Assembly: GCA_008932955.1 (NCBI GenBank)
Contig: WBXE01000042.1
Span: 1 to 13,651 of the forward strand
DNA: 13,651 nt
Reading direction: 5' to 3'
Source: Verrucomicrobiota bacterium
GTDB taxonomy: Bacteria > Verrucomicrobiota > Verrucomicrobiia > Verrucomicrobiales > Akkermansiaceae
The first letter of the stretch is position 1; each line of letters begins with the position of its first letter. Shown here one piece after another: positions 13,273-13,651 of the stretch. The notes under the pieces are model-generated. The model made no database searches and was not told the DNA's origin. It was given only the letters and a program-made list of their open reading frames with translations. A program made the translations under genes and the position numbers.

Positions 13273-13361
13273 ATGATTCCGAATTTCTCTGTCAACACCT
13301 CTAAGCCTTGAATTCCAATTCCTCGACTCGCTCCGGGCAGGAAAAATCCGCTTACCACGGG

Positions 13362-13651
13362 ATGATCAAAGCGACCTCGGCCATCGCCGGGGCCAAGCTG
13401 GTCACCATCGTCATTTCGATTCTCAGGACCAAGGTGATGGCGCTGCTGCTGGGCCCATCGGGGATGGGCATCGTGAACCTGGTGGCGTCCTCCGTGGATC
13501 TGACGCGGGTTCTGTTTGCATGCGGCCTGGATGGTGCCACCGTCAGAAAGGTCGCCGAAGCGTCGGCTGAGGATGACCCCGCGTTGCTAGACCAAACCTA
13601 TCGAATCGCGGCGCGCACCGCGCTGTTCATCGGGGCGGCGGCGTGTGTGGC
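13362..13651 (+). CDS. Wzx-type oligosaccharide flippase, 5' part
   Basis: Only the first 96 residues are in the window, and the gene runs off the right edge. They begin MIKATSAIAGAKLVTIVISI, then LRTKVMALLLGPSGMGIVN (residues 21-39), VDLTRVLFACGLDGATVRKV and a second hydrophobic span at ALFIGAAACV. The pattern 'RxKVxAxLLGPxGxGxxxL' is typical of O-antigen translocases of the MATE-like MVF/polysaccharide-transport superfamily. They move undecaprenyl-linked repeat units across the inner membrane. The ATG at 13362 lies 89 nt after the polymerase gene, and no clear ribosome-binding site is seen. Confidence 0.8.
   Translation, partial: MIKATSAIAGAKLVTIVISILRTKVMALLLGPSGMGIVNLVASSVDLTRVLFACGLDGATVRKVAEASAEDDPALLDQTYRIAARTALFIGAAACV

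Overview
The window is a 13.65 kb piece of a GC-rich bacterial chromosome, and every convincing gene reads on the + strand. Several features suggest a PVC-group bacterium, most likely Verrucomicrobiota. They are the intergenic repeats built on CACGGATTACACAGATT-like and heptameric AATCNNA units, the paired nucleotidyltransferase/small-partner cassettes, and the lack of strong Shine-Dalgarno sequences before most starts. This placement is inference from pattern memory, because no rRNA or marker phylogeny is available here.

Layout. (1) Positions 2-739 are the 3' end of cysN, the GTPase subunit of ATP sulfurylase. (2) Positions 740-1511 are a long repeat-rich stretch without a convincing gene. 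It holds a 43-bp tandem array that can form hairpins, an inverted pair of CACGGATTACACAGATT-type repeats, a 10-bp tandem repeat and a terminator-like perfect palindrome. (3) Positions 1512-2238 hold a 59-aa protein overlapping an MNT-type nucleotidyltransferase. (4) Positions 2288-3613 encode a WbpA/TviB-type UDP-HexNAc 6-dehydrogenase. (5) Positions 3625-4553 hold a second nucleotidyltransferase of a different family (DUF6036-like, with DxN in place of DxD) overlapping a conserved small partner. (6) Positions 4547-13651 are a surface-polysaccharide locus. In order it encodes a TVP38/TMEM64 membrane protein, a polyprenol-phosphate-type GT2 glycosyltransferase, a GT-C-like multi-spanning membrane protein, a class I methyltransferase, a GMC-like flavoprotein with a ferredoxin-type cysteine motif, an NAD-dependent epimerase/dehydratase, a Wzy/O-antigen-ligase-like polymerase, and the start of a Wzx-type flippase cut by the window end.

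How the genes may work together. The dehydrogenase would supply a uronic-type nucleotide sugar. The GT2 enzyme could load a sugar onto a polyprenol phosphate, which the GT-C-like protein could use outside the membrane. The methyltransferase, flavoprotein and epimerase form a candidate sugar- or lipid-modification set. Wzx and Wzy would export and polymerise the repeat unit. The two nucleotidyltransferase cassettes flank the dehydrogenase and have no obvious role in polysaccharide synthesis. They look like independent toxin/antitoxin-type or accessory modules lodged at the edge of the locus.

The most unusual points are: the two unlike nucleotidyltransferase cassettes around one gene, one with a substituted catalytic aspartate; the CX2CX2CX3CP motif inside a GMC-like oxidoreductase; two unrelated palindromes with the same 14+2+14 geometry; and the dense intergenic repeats.
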